Notes: generated by a model not told the origin, from the letters alone. A stretch of 64,000 nucleotides of DNA from JACJWR01 sp963842975 (GCA_963842975.1 CAWJIH010000009.1:310001-374000), one strand, 5' to 3'. Counted from the first letter of the stretch, positions 40,579 to 49,162 are shown. Numbers and translations are program-made.

Positions 40579-41079
40579 GTGGCCGCACCAACGCCCACGC
40601 CCGACCAGATCAACTCGCGAACTGTCCTGGTGGAGTACCCCACCTACGCACAAGCGCAGGAGGCCGTGGACAAACTCAGCGATGAGCGATTTCCGGTACA
40701 GCACGTTTCCATCATCGGTGTCGACCTGCGCAGCGTTGAGGCGGTGCTGGGTCGCATGTCGTGGGGCCGGGCCGCGCTCGGCGGACTCGCCATGGGCGCC
40801 TGGTTTGGCATCCTGATCGGGCTATTCGTTTCGCTCTTCGCCAATTCCGAGGGGCGGGTGCTCACGTTGGTGCTGCTCGGATTGGTCTACGGTGCCGCTT
40901 TCGGAATCGTCTTCGGATTGGTTTCGTACGCCTTCACAGGTGGTAAGCGAGATTTCGTCTCACGAAGCCAGTTGGTGGCAGCTCGGTACCAAGTCACGGT
41001 AGATCCGGAAGTGATCGGCCAGGCGCGCAGCATCCTGGGTTTGTCGGCCGGGGCTGCGGGAGGCCCCGTAGAGGAGTAG
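40579..41079 (+). CDS. General-stress-protein 17M-like membrane protein
   Basis: Protein of 166 residues. The N-terminal domain (VLVEYPTYAQAQEAVDKL...QHVSIIGVDLRSVEAVLG) is the general stress protein 17M/YflT-like fold, followed by two transmembrane helices with Gly-rich faces (GLAMGAWFGILIGLFVSLF and LLGLVYGAAFGIVFGLVSY) and a short C-terminal cytosolic part. GAGGAG nine bases before GTG 40579 favours that start over the GTG at 40546. Its role is unknown beyond stress association in homologues. Confidence 0.85.
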   Translation: MAAPTPTPDQINSRTVLVEYPTYAQAQEAVDKLSDERFPVQHVSIIGVDLRSVEAVLGRMSWGRAALGGLAMGAWFGILIGLFVSLFANSEGRVLTLVLLGLVYGAAFGIVFGLVSYAFTGGKRDFVSRSQLVAARYQVTVDPEVIGQARSILGLSAGAAGGPVEE

Positions 41080-41103
41080 TTCGGGGCGGTCTCAACCTGG
41101 AGT

Positions 41104-41472
41104 TCAGGTGGAGATTTGGGCCCAAACAGTCTTGCCCTCCGGCTGAACCTCGACGCCCCACCGGTCGGCAAGCCTGGTGACGATGGCGATGCCGCGACCG
41201 CCGGTATCGGTTTCCCGAGCGGACTTGATCATCGGCATCTTCGTGCTCGAATCAGAGACCTCTAGCCGCACATAACCCTTGGACCGAAACAGCGACACAC
41301 AGCGAACGCCACCGCCGTGACGCAGGGCGTTGGTCACCAGTTCGCTGGCGATCAACTCCACATCGTCGACGACTTGCGCCAGGCCCCACTGCATGAGTTG
41401 CCAGGTGACGGCCAACCGGGCTCGGCGCGGAGTTTCGGTCGAGTCGGGATCGGTGACCAAGGTGAGGCTCAT
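41104..41472 (-). CDS. RsbW-like ATP-binding anti-sigma factor / serine kinase
   Basis: GHKL-fold protein of 122 residues of the HATPase_c_2 group found in anti-sigma kinases such as RsbW. The N-box is IASELVTNALRHGGG, the G1 box VSDSS and the G2 box GGRGIAIVTRLADRWG. No anti-anti-sigma partner is adjacent. On the minus strand TAAAAA ends six bases before the ATG, which may be a leaderless start; it overlaps the stop of the neighbouring hydrolase. Confidence 0.88.
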   Translation of the reverse strand: MSLTLVTDPDSTETPRRARLAVTWQLMQWGLAQVVDDVELIASELVTNALRHGGGVRCVSLFRSKGYVRLEVSDSSTKMPMIKSARETDTGGRGIAIVTRLADRWGVEVQPEGKTVWAQIST

Positions 41473-41481
41473 GGGTCGTTT

Positions 41482-42352
41482 TTACCCAGAAAGTCGGTCG
41501 GCCATACCCCAGAAGCTCAGCAAGCTTGCGGCGGTTTCGGCAGGCGCGTCGCACGCAGGTGAGTGCCCGACTCCGGCGAGCTGCCGGTAACTGCCGCCCA
41601 GCCGTTGCGACATTGCTTCCTGCCACTGGGGAGGCCACACGTCGTCGTCAGCGCCGCAGAGCACCAGGGTGGGGATGTCACATGCCCGCAACTGTGCAGT
41701 CCGATCCGGTTCGTTGAGCAGAATCTCCGCCTTCGAACTGAGCCCGGCGGGACTGTTGCGCAGCCAACGCCGATGCAGAAACTCCAGGATCTCCGCCGGT
41801 GGGGGAATGATCCCCCGCGATTCGTCAAGCGCGCTCTTGGCCTCCCAGATGTCGGCCAGTTCGGTGTGCGGCAAGAGTTCCCGCAGGACCTCCAGTGCCG
41901 GTCGTTGATGCTCCGGTACCGCCGCCGGGCCGGAGGACATCAGCGTCACACTGGCGAAGGCAGCCGGCGAATCCAGAACCGCGCGCCGCGCGACGAGCCC
42001 GCCCATCGAGTGCCCGACCAGGTGCGGTCGTGGCCCATCGGGCCACAGCGCCCGACTCAACGCTGCCACGTCTCGGCCCAGCGCGCCCAACGCAAACCGC
42101 TCCGGGCAGTTCGGGTGCGACGCTCTCGAATTGCCCCGCCTGGTCGAAGGCCACGACGCGCACGCCGGCCTCCGCCAGCATCGGCACCAAAGCGATGAAG
42201 TCTTCTTTACTGCCAGTGAATCCGGGGACGAGCAAGGCACCTACGGGCGCGTCTGCAGGACCTGCGGTGAGCGTTGCGAGGTGGGCATCGTTGACTGTTG
42301 TGCTGCCGGCTATCACTCCGCTCGGGATCCCGACAAAAGGGGGCACGCTCAC
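41482..42352 (-). pseudogene. Alpha/beta-hydrolase split by a one-base frameshift
   Basis: Hydrolase of about 290 residues if restored. The N-terminal frame begins at GTG 42352 and carries GALLVPGFTGSKEDFIALVP and VVAFDQAGQ; at about 42095 protein-like sequence moves to the next frame, which holds the nucleophile elbow VGHSMGGLVAR, GADDDVW (Asp) and GVGHSPACDAP (His). Dropping one base from the AAA run in CGCAAACCGC (plus strand) restores ELPGAVALGALGRDVAAL. TATTGT lies seven bases before the GTG. It may be a true pseudogene or an assembly indel. Confidence 0.75.
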
Positions 42353-42358
42353 GACAGG

Positions 42359-42365
42359 CACAATA
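42359..42365. promoter_or_regulatory. CACAATA / TATTGTG, overlapping divergent -10 for the hydrolase and parA
   Basis: On the minus strand TATTGT (42365-42360) ends seven bases before the hydrolase GTG. On the plus strand CACAAT (42359-42364) ends seven bases before the parA GTG; it lacks the first T of the consensus, so this side is weaker. The intergenic region is 19 bases. Confidence 0.45.
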
Positions 42366-42371
42366 GTCCGC

Positions 42372-43127
42372 GTGACTCGCATTATTGCCGTGGCCAACCA
42401 AAAGGGCGGCGTGGCCAAGACCACCACGGTGGCATCCATTGGGGGAGCGCTGGCCGAACTCGGCCAGAAGGTACTCGTTGTCGACCTTGATCCGCAAGCC
42501 TGTCTCACCTACTCCCTCGGTCTCGATTCCGAGGACCTCGAGTTCTCGATGCACGATGTGCTGCTCGGCCGAGTGGATGCTCGCCTTGTGGTCACGCCCA
42601 CCGAGGAGGGCCCGGATCTGCTGCCGGCGACTATTGACCTCGCCGGCACTGAGGCTCACCTGCTCACCCGCACCGGCCGGGAGTACACCCTCCGGTCGGC
42701 GCTTGAGGAGCTGGCTGGGGACTATGACTTCATCTTGCTGGATTGCTCCCCGTCGCTCGGCGTGCTTACTGTCAACGCCCTCACCGCGGCCGACGAAGTG
42801 CTCATCCCGATGCAGTGCGAAACGCTGTCGCATCGGGGGGTGCGCCAACTGCTCGACACGGTCGAAGATGTGCGGAGGCTATGCAACCGAGACCTGAAGG
42901 TGCTCGGAGTGCTGCCGACGATGTACGACTCGCGCACTAACCTGGCGCGCCGCACCCTGGCCGATGTCGAAGAGCGGTACGGTCTGGCAGTAATCAGACC
43001 GCCGATTTCGAAATCGGTCCGGTTTGCCGAGGCCCCCTCGGCCGGACGCAGCGTGCTAGCCACAGCATCAGGTTCTAGGGGCGCAGAGGCCTACCGGAAG
43101 GTCGCAACTCGCATCATGGAGTCGTGA
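42372..43127 (+). CDS. ParA/Soj-family ATPase (orphan)
   Basis: Deviant Walker A ATPase of 251 residues: ANQKGGVAKTTTVASI, VVDLDPQACLTYSLG and LLDCSPSLGVLTVNAL. The alanine before the Walker Lys-Thr matches the mycobacterial orphan Rv3213c. No parB lies next to it, so it is probably not the chromosome segregation ParA; it may position another cargo. The GTG start has no Shine-Dalgarno. It is coupled to the zinc-ribbon gene that overlaps its stop. Confidence 0.9.
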   Translation: MTRIIAVANQKGGVAKTTTVASIGGALAELGQKVLVVDLDPQACLTYSLGLDSEDLEFSMHDVLLGRVDARLVVTPTEEGPDLLPATIDLAGTEAHLLTRTGREYTLRSALEELAGDYDFILLDCSPSLGVLTVNALTAADEVLIPMQCETLSHRGVRQLLDTVEDVRRLCNRDLKVLGVLPTMYDSRTNLARRTLADVEERYGLAVIRPPISKSVRFAEAPSAGRSVLATASGSRGAEAYRKVATRIMES

Positions 43128-43450
43128 TGAGCCCTGTGGCACCCCGACCGCAGCGACCGAAACCTGGAACGTTCGACCGCATCCCGGCGGTCGATGCCGA
43201 ACGTAAGCCCAGAGTTGATCCGCTCGGCAAGCAAGCGCTGTTCTCCGAGGCGGAACAGCCGCCGTCGCTGGGCAGCGCATCAGTGGACTGCGAGAAGTGT
43301 CACCGACGGACCATCGTGTCGTTGCCGCAACTGCTGAAGTTATCCGCGACCGGACTCCACGCCCCGATGCCCAAGAAGGGCTACAAGGCCTGGCTGAAGT
43401 GCCCGGCCTGTGGCGAGCGCAGTTGGATGAAGGTCACGCTCGGACGTTGA
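43124..43450 (+). CDS. Hypothetical zinc-ribbon protein
   Basis: Protein of 108 residues with a disordered basic/proline N-terminal half and a C-terminal treble-clef-like zinc ribbon: DCEKCHRRT and LKCPACGERSWMKVTL, four cysteines in two CxxC pairs. GTG 43124 overlaps the parA stop (GTGA); ATG 43127 is the alternative. Translational coupling to parA suggests that they work together. Similar small genes follow parA-like genes next to rhlE in actinobacteria, but no function is known to me. Confidence 0.8.
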   Translation: MMSPVAPRPQRPKPGTFDRIPAVDAERKPRVDPLGKQALFSEAEQPPSLGSASVDCEKCHRRTIVSLPQLLKLSATGLHAPMPKKGYKAWLKCPACGERSWMKVTLGR

Positions 43451-43489
43451 GGGGCAACTCTGCCCACAACCCTTACGTGAATGAGGAAC

Positions 43490-43536
43490 TCCGGGACGTG
43501 GCCAAAGTCGTGGCCGTGATCCGACCTCGTCCCGGA
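43490..43536. terminator. Weak candidate terminator between convergent zinc-ribbon gene and rhlE
   Basis: Nine-base inverted repeat TCCGGGACG (43490-43498) and CGTCCCGGA (43528-43536) with a 29-base loop in a 112-base convergent gap. The loop is long and there is no T tract. Confidence 0.25.
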
Positions 43537-43562
43537 ACCTCAGGTGTAGGTCGAGACCCCTG

Positions 43563-45101
43563 CTACTGCTCCGCGCTGCCGGTCTGGGCGTCCTGCGAGG
43601 CCGAACTCGCTGGGTTCGAGCCACCGCGAGTCCGTCGCCGTTGACGCTTCCGACGAGGCTTGTCGCCCTGCTCGCCGTGGTTGCCGTCGCCACGGCCCTT
43701 GCCCTCGCCATGGCCTTTGGCCCCACCACGGCCCTTGCCCTCGCTTTGGCCTTTCCCGCTGCCACGGCCCTTACCCCCACTGCCGCGGCCCTTGCCGCGA
43801 GTGGGGGAGCTGCGCTTTCCGGTCTCACCCAAGTCCTCGACTTCTTCCGCGTCCAGGCCAGCACGGGTTTGGTCGGCCTTTGGCAGTCGGCCGGTGGCTG
43901 TCCGAGGAATGCCGAGCCCGTTGTACACGTGGTCGGAGGTGGAGTAGGTCTCGACCGGATCGTGGAAAGCCAAACCGAGGGCGCGGTTGATCATTTGCCA
44001 ACGGGCGACGTCGTCCCAATCAACCAGGGTGACGGCCACACCGTCCTTGCCTGCTCGCCCAGTGCGTCCGATCCGATGGAGATACATCTTCTCGTCTTCC
44101 GGGCAGGAGTAGTTGACCACGTGCGTGACGTCGTCGATGTCGATGCCGCGGGCGGCCACATCGGTGGCCACCAAAACGTCGACTTTGCCGCTTCGGAAGG
44201 CACGCAGGGCTTGCTCGCGGGCACCCTGACCCAAGTCACCGTGGACTGCCGCTACGGCAAAGCCGCGATCGGTGAGGTCGTCAGCGACCTTCTGGCAGGT
44301 GCGCTTGGTGCGGATGAAGACGATGGTCAATCCGCGACCGTCAGCCTGCAGTACCCGCGCAAGCAACTCGACCTTGTCCATCGCGTGAGCTCGCCAGACG
44401 TGTTGCTCGATGGTGTCGACGGTGGCGTTGTCGTCGTCGGGATTGACTGCCCGGACATGCGTGGGTTGGGTCATGTAGCGCTTTGCGAGGCTGACGATCT
44501 GGCTGGGCATGGTGGCCGAGAACAGCATCGTCTGCCGGGACGCGGGCAGTTGCGCCACGATTGTCTCGACGTCGGGCAGGAAGCCCATGTCGAGCATCTC
44601 GTCGGCTTCGTCGAGCACCAGCGTGCGCACCTCGGAGAGGTTCAGCAGCCGCTGGCGAGACAAGTCGAGTAGACGTCCGGGTGTGCCCACCACCACGTCG
44701 ACGCCCTTTTTGAGCGACTCGACCTGGGGCTCGAAGGCGCGCCCGCCATAAATCGCCAACACCTTCGCGCCGGCGCGAGCACCCGCCTGCTCGAGGTCGC
44801 GCGCCACCTGCACACACAACTCTCTGGTGGGAACCACCACGAGCGCCTGCGGGCGGCCACTACGGGGGGCCTCAGGGTTGCTCACAACGTCGAGTCGCTG
44901 CAGCAGTGGGATCCCGAAGCCGAGGGTCTTGCCGGTGCCGGTTTTCGCCTGCCCGATGACGTCGTTGCCGTCAAGGGCAAGGGGTAAAGTCATCTCTTGG
45001 ATCTGAAAAGCATGAGTAATGCCGACGTCGGCAAGTGCGGCCCGAATGGGCTCGATCACTCCGAGGTCGGCGAACGGCGTCGCGTTCAGCGGACTCTCCA
45101 A
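43563..45101 (-). CDS. rhlE: DEAD-box RNA helicase, RhlE-like
   Basis: RNA helicase of 512 residues, the equivalent of M. tuberculosis Rv3211. Motifs: Q-motif FADLGVIEPIRAAL...QIQEMTLP, Walker A AKTGTGKT, VLDEADEMLDMGF, SAT, ATDVAARGIDIDDVTHVV and HRIGRTGRAGK. The C-terminal 80 or so residues are a low-complexity basic tail with repeated GKGRG units ending in a KPRRKRQRRRTRGG patch, suited to RNA binding. The start codon is uncertain: TTG 45101 is the longest option and has no Shine-Dalgarno. Divergent from the MiaE-like gene. Confidence 0.92.
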   Translation of the reverse strand: MESPLNATPFADLGVIEPIRAALADVGITHAFQIQEMTLPLALDGNDVIGQAKTGTGKTLGFGIPLLQRLDVVSNPEAPRSGRPQALVVVPTRELCVQVARDLEQAGARAGAKVLAIYGGRAFEPQVESLKKGVDVVVGTPGRLLDLSRQRLLNLSEVRTLVLDEADEMLDMGFLPDVETIVAQLPASRQTMLFSATMPSQIVSLAKRYMTQPTHVRAVNPDDDNATVDTIEQHVWRAHAMDKVELLARVLQADGRGLTIVFIRTKRTCQKVADDLTDRGFAVAAVHGDLGQGAREQALRAFRSGKVDVLVATDVAARGIDIDDVTHVVNYSCPEDEKMYLHRIGRTGRAGKDGVAVTLVDWDDVARWQMINRALGLAFHDPVETYSTSDHVYNGLGIPRTATGRLPKADQTRAGLDAEEVEDLGETGKRSSPTRGKGRGSGGKGRGSGKGQSEGKGRGGAKGHGEGKGRGDGNHGEQGDKPRRKRQRRRTRGGSNPASSASQDAQTGSAEQ

Positions 45102-45242
45102 ACATTCATTTTTGCGCCGCGCACAGCGGGGGATTTCCCTGGCGTGGATCTTCGCGGCCTCCCGCGGGCATCAACACCCGCGAATCGCAAGTCTACCCAA
45201 CGACGCGGCTTCGTGGGGCCGCGCCGGGGCGGATCTGGGGAC

Positions 45243-45248
45243 TACCCT
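45243..45248 (+). promoter_or_regulatory. TACCCT, predicted -10 for leaderless MiaE-like gene
   Basis: TANNNT hexamer eight bases before the GTG at 45257; no Shine-Dalgarno. Confidence 0.5.
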
Positions 45249-45256
45249 CAATAGTT

Positions 45257-45931
45257 GTGAAGACCCGTACTTTCGAAGACCCTGACTATGCCGCAGCTGT
45301 GGTGGACCTGCTCGGTTTGCTCGCCTACGGTGAATTGCAGGGATTCACCCGAATGGCGATTGATTCCACCCTGGCGCCGAACCTGCGCGACCAGGCCCAA
45401 ACGGCCCGAATGTCGGCCACCGAGTTCCGCCAATTTGAGCGACTACGTGACCGATTGGTGAGTTTGGACCGGGATCCAGAAGCAGCGATGGCGCCGTTCG
45501 TGGAATCGATCGACGCCTACCACGCCTCGACCGCGCCGAGCGGGTGGTTGGAAGGGCTGGTGAAGATTTACGTGGGCGACGGCATCGCCAGGGACTTCTA
45601 CCTGGAAATGTCCTATTTCGTCGATCCGGACACTGCGGGTTTGATCCGTTCGGTGTTCGCCGACCGCGGGCAGGCAGATTTTGTGGTGACGTCGGTTCGG
45701 CAGGCGATCGCGGCGGAACCCTCCCTCTCCGGACGGCTCGCGTTATGGGCACGCCGGCTCGTGGGGGAGGCATTGAGCCAAGCCCAGCGTGTTTCGGTGC
45801 AGCGCGAAAGCCTGGCCGCGCTGCTCATCGCTGGCGACGAGGGTCTTGACCTGGAAGGCGTAGGGGAACTCTTCGGACGCCTCACCAACCGGCACACCGA
45901 GCGCATGGCCACCTTGGGCCTAGCTCCCTGA
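45257..45931 (+). CDS. Ferritin-like diiron protein (MiaE-like)
   Basis: All-helical protein of 224 residues with spaced carboxylates: Glu in LLAYGELQGFTRMA, Glu in MSATEFRQFERL, Glu/His in FVESIDAYHAS, and DFYLEMSYFVDPDT. This fits the ferritin-like fold related to tRNA 2-methylthio-isopentenyladenosine hydroxylase. It corresponds to Rv3210c in M. tuberculosis, next to rhlE. Actual tRNA hydroxylation is not shown for actinobacterial members. Confidence 0.82.
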   Translation: MKTRTFEDPDYAAAVVDLLGLLAYGELQGFTRMAIDSTLAPNLRDQAQTARMSATEFRQFERLRDRLVSLDRDPEAAMAPFVESIDAYHASTAPSGWLEGLVKIYVGDGIARDFYLEMSYFVDPDTAGLIRSVFADRGQADFVVTSVRQAIAAEPSLSGRLALWARRLVGEALSQAQRVSVQRESLAALLIAGDEGLDLEGVGELFGRLTNRHTERMATLGLAP

Positions 45932-45963
45932 GGGCTGGTTCGCGGCTGGCCGATGGCCGCTGA

Positions 45964-46188
45964 CTAGTTGGCGCCGAAGCCAACCCGGCGGGAAGTGGAT
46001 TCGCCAAGTTCGACGAAAGCGATCTTGTCCGCGGGGATGAGGTATTGACGGCCCTTGTCGTCGACGAGAGCCAAGACTTCACCGCTGCCAATGGCCTCGG
46101 CCACCGACTTCGACACCTCGTCTTGGCTCGACTTGCTCTCGAACGCGATGTCTCGGACGGCGTTGTTGATGCCGATTCGGACCTCCAC
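45964..46188 (-). CDS. DUF3107 small protein
   Basis: Protein of 74 residues beginning (G)EVRIGINNAVRDIAFES and ending SRRVGFGAN, the actinobacterial DUF3107 family (TB9.4/Rv3208A in M. tuberculosis). AGGAGG six bases before the GTG at 46188 fixes the start; longer frames upstream are spurious. Its function is unknown. It lies just downstream of tetR on the same strand, the order kept in mycobacteria. Confidence 0.92.
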   Translation of the reverse strand: MEVRIGINNAVRDIAFESKSSQDEVSKSVAEAIGSGEVLALVDDKGRQYLIPADKIAFVELGESTSRRVGFGAN

Positions 46189-46247
46189 TGTGAACCTCCT
46201 GAAGTTTGGTGCGCGCCTCGATCCGGGGCGCACTGCTCGGTCACAGC

Positions 46248-47003
46248 CTATGTCGGCAACGTCCGACTCGCCGATGCGACCGCGTTCGCCGATCGCGAAG
46301 TGGACTTTTTGGCGGCCTGTCCGCTGAGTTTTCGCGTGCCGGTCGATTTGGCAGGACGGACCGGATCCACCGGCTGCGATACGCGGGGATGGCTTTTGGG
46401 GAAGGCCGAGATTCCACCCCACACCTGGTCGACCACAAGCTTGGTGGCAGTGGATTTCGGCAGCGCGCGACGGTTCCGCAGCCAACGTCGCGCAGACGTC
46501 TGCGCCATGCCGGTGAGGCCGGTGGCCAGCAGCATCGCCTCGTCCTCGCTCAATCCGGTGTCGGCCACGATCACCACAGCGACCAGGGCGGCGCAGTGTT
46601 CGTCAGCGCGCTCCACCCGCCGGCGGACCTCGTCGACGTTCACCAGATCCGATTCGAATACGAGCCGGTAGGCGCCGTCTGGGTCGTCCACAAAGTTGAA
46701 GTACGCACCGATGGCTGCGGCCACCCGCTCGGCGTTGTCCTCGGTACTCTGCAGGGCATCCCGCACCGAGCCGACCAAGGTCTCGATCGATTCGTCCAGC
46801 AATGCGAGGTAGAGCTCTTGCTTGCTCGGGAAGTGTTGATAGAGAACCGGTTTGGACACCCCAGCCCGAACCGCGATCTCGTCCATCGCAGCCGCGTGAA
46901 AGCCCTGTGTCACGAAGACGGATCGTGCCGCATCCAGCAACTGCGCACGCCTTTCCCGGCGGGGCAGTCGTACCCCCCTGGGAGGGTCCTGAGTGACGGG
47001 CAT
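46248..47003 (-). CDS. TetR-family transcriptional regulator
   Basis: Repressor of 251 residues. The N-terminal helix-turn-helix is RRAQLLDAARSVFVTQGFHAAAMDEIAVRAGVS as a region at about 18-51, ending VLYQHFPSKQELYLALL, followed by a ligand-binding helical domain and an unusually long basic, Ser/Lys-rich tail after about residue 205. It matches Rv3208 by position. TAGGAT lies seven bases before the ATG and is overlapped by a perfect 12-bp palindrome, so it probably represses itself. Confidence 0.93.
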   Translation of the reverse strand: MPVTQDPPRGVRLPRRERRAQLLDAARSVFVTQGFHAAAMDEIAVRAGVSKPVLYQHFPSKQELYLALLDESIETLVGSVRDALQSTEDNAERVAAAIGAYFNFVDDPDGAYRLVFESDLVNVDEVRRRVERADEHCAALVAVVIVADTGLSEDEAMLLATGLTGMAQTSARRWLRNRRALPKSTATKLVVDQVWGGISAFPKSHPRVSQPVDPVRPAKSTGTRKLSGQAAKKSTSRSANAVASASRTLPT

Positions 47004-47010
47004 GGATCAG

Positions 47011-47016
47011 ATCCTA
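47011..47016 (-). promoter_or_regulatory. TAGGAT, predicted -10 for leaderless tetR
   Basis: On the minus strand TAGGAT ends seven bases before the tetR ATG. Confidence 0.5.
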
Positions 47017-47026
47017 CTCGCGAGTA
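47015..47026. promoter_or_regulatory. Palindrome TACTCGCGAGTA, probable TetR operator
   Basis: Perfect 12-bp palindrome that overlaps the predicted -10 of tetR. The ACTCGCGAGT core is typical of TetR-family operators. Binding here would shut off tetR; moeZ on the other side starts 140 bases away and may or may not be affected. Confidence 0.6.
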
Positions 47027-47167
47027 ACATCGCGATGCGGCACTTGGTGAGGGAACTGCAACTTGGGTCGGCAAACGGGTCACCCACACGAGGGAATGTT
47101 CGGTGTCGCATCTACGCTTGCCTTCTTTGAAAGTTCAGCAAGGCGCATACACCCAAAGGAGCATCAC

Positions 47168-48358
47168 GTGACGTTGCCGCCGCTGGTGGAGCCGGCCGAC
47201 GAACTCGACATGGATGAGGTGCCGCGATACAGCAGGCACATCATCATTCCCGATGTCGGGATGGCCGGGCAGAAGCGACTCAAGAACGCCCGGGTGCTGT
47301 GTGTCGGTGCTGGCGGACTCGGGTCACCCAATCTGATGTATCTGGCAGCGGCGGGCATCGGGACCCTCGGTGTGGTCGAATTCGACACCGTTGACGAATC
47401 GAATCTGCAACGGCAGATCATCCACGGTCAATCCGATATCGGCCGGCCCAAGGCCGAAAGCGCCGCGGACACCATCGCGCAGATCAACCCCTACATCGAC
47501 GTGGTCGTGCACAACGAGCGGCTCGACAACTCCAACGTCTTGGAGATCTTTGCCGACTACGACCTCATCGTTGACGGCACGGATAACTTCGCGACGCGCT
47601 ATATGGTCAACGACGCCTGCGTGCTGCTCGGCAAGCCGTATGTGTGGGGGTCGATCTTTCGATTCGACGGCCAAGCGTCGGTGTTCTGGGCCGAATACGG
47701 CCCCTGCTACCGCTGCCTCTACCCAGAGCCGCCGCCACCGGGCATGGTGCCGTCCTGCGCCGAGGGCGGCGTGCTGGGTGTGCTGTGCGCGTCGATCGGC
47801 TCGATCCAGGCCACGGAAGCGGTGAAATTGCTGCTGGGAATCGGCGAGCCGCTGGTGGGGCGGTTGATGGTGTACGACGGTCTGGAGATGGACTATCGCA
47901 CCGTTCGGGTGCGCAAAGACCCCAATTGTGTGGTCTGTGGTGAGCACCCCACAGTCACCGAGTTGATCGACTACGACGACTTCTGCGGCGCCATCAGCGT
48001 CGAGGCCGCCGAGGCGGCGAAGGACTCGACCATCTCGGTCAAGGCCTTGGCGGCGATGCTCGAGCAACGTGAGCAGGGCGACCGCGACTTCGTGCTCATC
48101 GATGTGCGCGAACAAGGTGAGTGGGACATGGTGCGCATCGACGGCGCCGAGTTGATTCCGAAGGGCGACTTCTACTCCGGTGCGGCGCTTGAGAAACTCC
48201 CGCACGACAAGCAAATCGTGCTGCACTGCAAGGTCGGTGCGCGCTCCGCGGAGGTGCTGGCGATCGTCAAGGATGCCGGTTTCGGCGATGCGATCCACGT
48301 TGGCGGCGGGATTGTGGCCTGGGTGGACCAGATCGAACCGCACAAGCCCTCGTACTGA
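47168..48358 (+). CDS. moeZ: Adenylyltransferase/sulfurtransferase MoeZ (E1-like + rhodanese)
   Basis: Activates the C-termini of ubiquitin-like sulfur carriers by adenylation and transfers sulfur to them, for molybdopterin, cysteine or thiamine synthesis. In 396 residues an E1-like domain (VGAGGLGSPNLMYLAAAG, then ESNLQRQIIHG, NFATRY) has two zinc CxxC pairs (CYRC, CVVC), a Cys in MVPSCAEGGVLGV, and a C-terminal rhodanese domain with active-site Cys in VLHCKVGARSAE. AAAGGAG before GTG 47168 sets the start. Equivalent to Rv3206c. Confidence 0.94.
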   Translation: MTLPPLVEPADELDMDEVPRYSRHIIIPDVGMAGQKRLKNARVLCVGAGGLGSPNLMYLAAAGIGTLGVVEFDTVDESNLQRQIIHGQSDIGRPKAESAADTIAQINPYIDVVVHNERLDNSNVLEIFADYDLIVDGTDNFATRYMVNDACVLLGKPYVWGSIFRFDGQASVFWAEYGPCYRCLYPEPPPPGMVPSCAEGGVLGVLCASIGSIQATEAVKLLLGIGEPLVGRLMVYDGLEMDYRTVRVRKDPNCVVCGEHPTVTELIDYDDFCGAISVEAAEAAKDSTISVKALAAMLEQREQGDRDFVLIDVREQGEWDMVRIDGAELIPKGDFYSGAALEKLPHDKQIVLHCKVGARSAEVLAIVKDAGFGDAIHVGGGIVAWVDQIEPHKPSY

Positions 48359-48388
48359 TCAGCCCGGCGCGACTGGCCGCTCAGCCGC

Positions 48389-49162
48389 TTACCCAATCGG
48401 GCGAAGCCGGTGGGCGTCGTCGAATAGGTCACGTTCGGCCAACCTGGCGGCCACGGCTGCGGCAAGTGTGGCGGCAGCGAGCAGCATGTACATGACCACG
48501 ATCTGGTAGCGGATCGCGGTCAAAGGCGGGACCCCGGCCAGGATCAGTCCGGTCATCGCTCCCGGCAACGCAATCAGGCCAACGACTTTGGTCTGGTCGA
48601 TGGAGGGAATCAAAGCCGTACGCACGGCGTCCCGGCGAACTGGGGCGAAGGCCGCCGGGCCGTCCATGCCCAACGCGAGTCGAGCCTCGACTTCGGCCCG
48701 GGAGCGCTGGGCGTCGTCACGAAGCCTGCGTAGGGATACGCCGCACGCCACCATTGCGCCGCTGATGACCATGCCACCCACCGGGATCACAACCGTGGGG
48801 GTGGCCTCGATGATCCGAGCGGCCAGCAGGATACCGAGCGTGGCAGCCGTGCCCACTGTGATTGCCAGCGTTGCGGTGCGTCGAGCTTGTGGCAGCCCCG
48901 TTGCGCGCCTGCCGGCCACCTGCCCTGCGATTCCCACCATCACGACCAGCCAGCCAAACGCGGCGGGCAGACCGCCGTAGTCGAACACCAGCCCAAGCAG
49001 AAGCCCCACCGCAACGAGTTGGGCGAACGCGCGGACGGAAACCACCACGAGGTCACGGGTGAGGCCCAGGCGAAACCGCCACGCCACACCCACCGCCAGC
49101 AGCACCAACAACAGCGACGCTAGGACACCCAGCCAGCTCGGAACGTTCGCACTTGTGGGCAT
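48389..49162 (-). CDS. fetB: FetB-like ABC transporter permease (UPF0014)
   Basis: Membrane protein of 257 residues with about seven helices. The family hallmarks are visible: VSVRAFAQLVAVGLLLGLVF in the second helix and the charged central segment RLRDDAQRSRAEVEARLALG, then ALIPSIDQTKVVGLIALPGAMTG. E. coli FetAB exports iron under oxidative stress; the substrate here is inferred only from homology. AAAGGAGG before ATG 49162 is strong. fetA lies 16 bases upstream on the same strand. Confidence 0.88.
   Translation of the reverse strand: MPTSANVPSWLGVLASLLLVLLAVGVAWRFRLGLTRDLVVVSVRAFAQLVAVGLLLGLVFDYGGLPAAFGWLVVMVGIAGQVAGRRATGLPQARRTATLAITVGTAATLGILLAARIIEATPTVVIPVGGMVISGAMVACGVSLRRLRDDAQRSRAEVEARLALGMDGPAAFAPVRRDAVRTALIPSIDQTKVVGLIALPGAMTGLILAGVPPLTAIRYQIVVMYMLLAAATLAAAVAARLAERDLFDDAHRLRPIG

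Noticed and set aside
38922..40643. 573-residue open frame on the minus strand
   Set aside because: It lies opposite the acyl-CoA dehydrogenase and is His/Leu/Gly rich with no domain. Long antisense frames are expected from GC-rich codon bias.
47324..48343. 339-residue open frame on the minus strand
   Set aside because: Antisense to moeZ, whose catalytic and zinc motifs are unmistakable on the plus strand.
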